Assembly: GCA_947174965.1 (NCBI GenBank)
Contig: CAMWKY010000159.1
Location: 1 to 5,545, forward strand
Length of the DNA: 5,545 nt
DNA from: an uncultured Ruminococcus sp.
GTDB taxonomy: Bacteria; Bacillota; Clostridia; Oscillospirales; Ruminococcaceae
Direction: 5' to 3'
This document shows, piece after piece, positions 5,377 through 5,545 of this stretch (position 1 is the first letter of the stretch; each line of letters begins with the position of its first letter). Under the pieces are notes generated by a model. It did no database searches, was not told the DNA's origin, and saw only the letters and a list, made by a program, of their open reading frames with translations. A program made the position numbers and the translations under genes.

Positions 5377-5545
5377 CTGCTCCATTTCATAAAATTCATA
5401 TTCATATTCATAAGTATAATTAATATTTAATCCGCTGTTACTTTTGCTGTAACCTTTTCCGCTTATAATGCGATTATTTTCGTCATAAGTATATATATAT
5501 ACAAACGAGCTGTTTTTGTCTCCTAAGGATTCCTGTAGCATATTG
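5362..5545 (-). CDS. YD-like repeat protein, C-terminal fragment (runs off right edge)
   Basis: The last 60 residues of a gene that begins outside the window. The visible part includes one clear YD-type repeat, YIYTYDENNRIISGKGYSKS, followed by YTYEYEYEFYEMEQNYVE and a TAA stop at 5364-5362. The repeat core and the Tyr/Glu-rich end match lipoproteins A and B, so this is probably a third member of the same tandem array; its signal peptide would lie to the right. Its end differs from that of A and B: in place of a YEEL-TGA ending it runs on past the ribosome binding site of lipoprotein A and overlaps that gene's first 11 nt. Codons for M-E-Q in its tail contain the GGAG site used by lipoprotein A. 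Confidence 0.8.
   Translation of the reverse strand, partial: NMLQESLGDKNSSFVYIYTYDENNRIISGKGYSKSNSGLNINYTYEYEYEFYEMEQNYVE
5380..5383 (-). promoter_or_regulatory. Ribosome binding site deciding the start of lipoprotein A
   Basis: The minus strand reads GGAGCAGAATTATG, with GGAG 7 nt before the ATG at 5372. The site lies inside the upstream coding sequence. No comparable site precedes the ATGs at 5411-5390. Confidence 0.7.

Noticed and set aside
5373..5411. Longer start of lipoprotein A at 5411 (MNMNMNFMKWSRI extension)
   Set aside because: It would bury the signal peptide behind 13 residues; the repeated MN is the frame-shifted reading of the upstream YEYEYE tail, and the GGAG site favours 5372.
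5490..5502. A TA dinucleotide run as a promoter or slippage tract
   Set aside because: It is explained as codons for V-Y-I-Y-T within the repeat protein; slippage is possible but there is no evidence of it.
3580..5545. Full RHS toxin or a CRISPR-like repeat array
   Set aside because: The repeats are in-frame coding YD units of variable spacing with no invariant DNA repeat or spacers, and no RHS core or C-terminal toxin domain is present.

Overview
The window looks like a chromosomal stretch from a low-GC Clostridia bacterium, most likely Ruminococcus-like (Oscillospiraceae). The reasons are AT-rich coding with strong AGGAGG-type ribosome binding sites, lipoproteins with Thr-rich linkers of the kind common in secreted Ruminococcus proteins, and an AICAR transformylase that stands alone instead of being fused to IMP cyclohydrolase. 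The genus is inferred from style, not from a marker gene.

All eight genes lie on the minus strand, so transcription runs from the right edge to the left edge. Reading in that direction: (1) the 3' end of a YD/RHS-like repeat protein (5545-5362); (2) lipoprotein A, 315 aa, with a signal peptide, a Thr-rich linker and about eight YD-like repeats (5372-4425); (3) its paralogue lipoprotein B, 282 aa, with six repeats (4428-3580); (4) a 157-aa HAD-superfamily protein (3583-3110); (5) the standalone AICAR transformylase, purH C-terminal domain type (3095-1914); (6) a strong 13-bp hairpin in the 82-nt gap (1899-1856); (7) a 451-aa lipoprotein that appears to contain three divergent copies of one domain (1831-476); (8) an 83-aa four-cysteine zinc-ribbon-like protein (459-208); (9) the N-terminus of a small membrane-anchored protein that runs off the left edge (158-1).

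The genes are tightly packed. The A, B and HAD starts overlap the preceding stop codons, and the other gaps are 14, 82, 16 and 49 nt. I see no convincing promoter and no canonical U-tailed terminator, so much of the window may be co-transcribed. There is no gene-free stretch over 100 bases.

The only gene with a firm biochemical role is the purine-synthesis enzyme. The rest is accessory: cell-surface lipoproteins undergoing tandem duplication, plus small proteins of unknown role. The most interesting points are the recent tandem duplication of the YD-repeat lipoproteins (near-identical signal regions, diverged repeat domains, and a gene junction copied precisely), the triplicated domain in the 451-aa lipoprotein, and the non-terminator hairpin downstream of purH.
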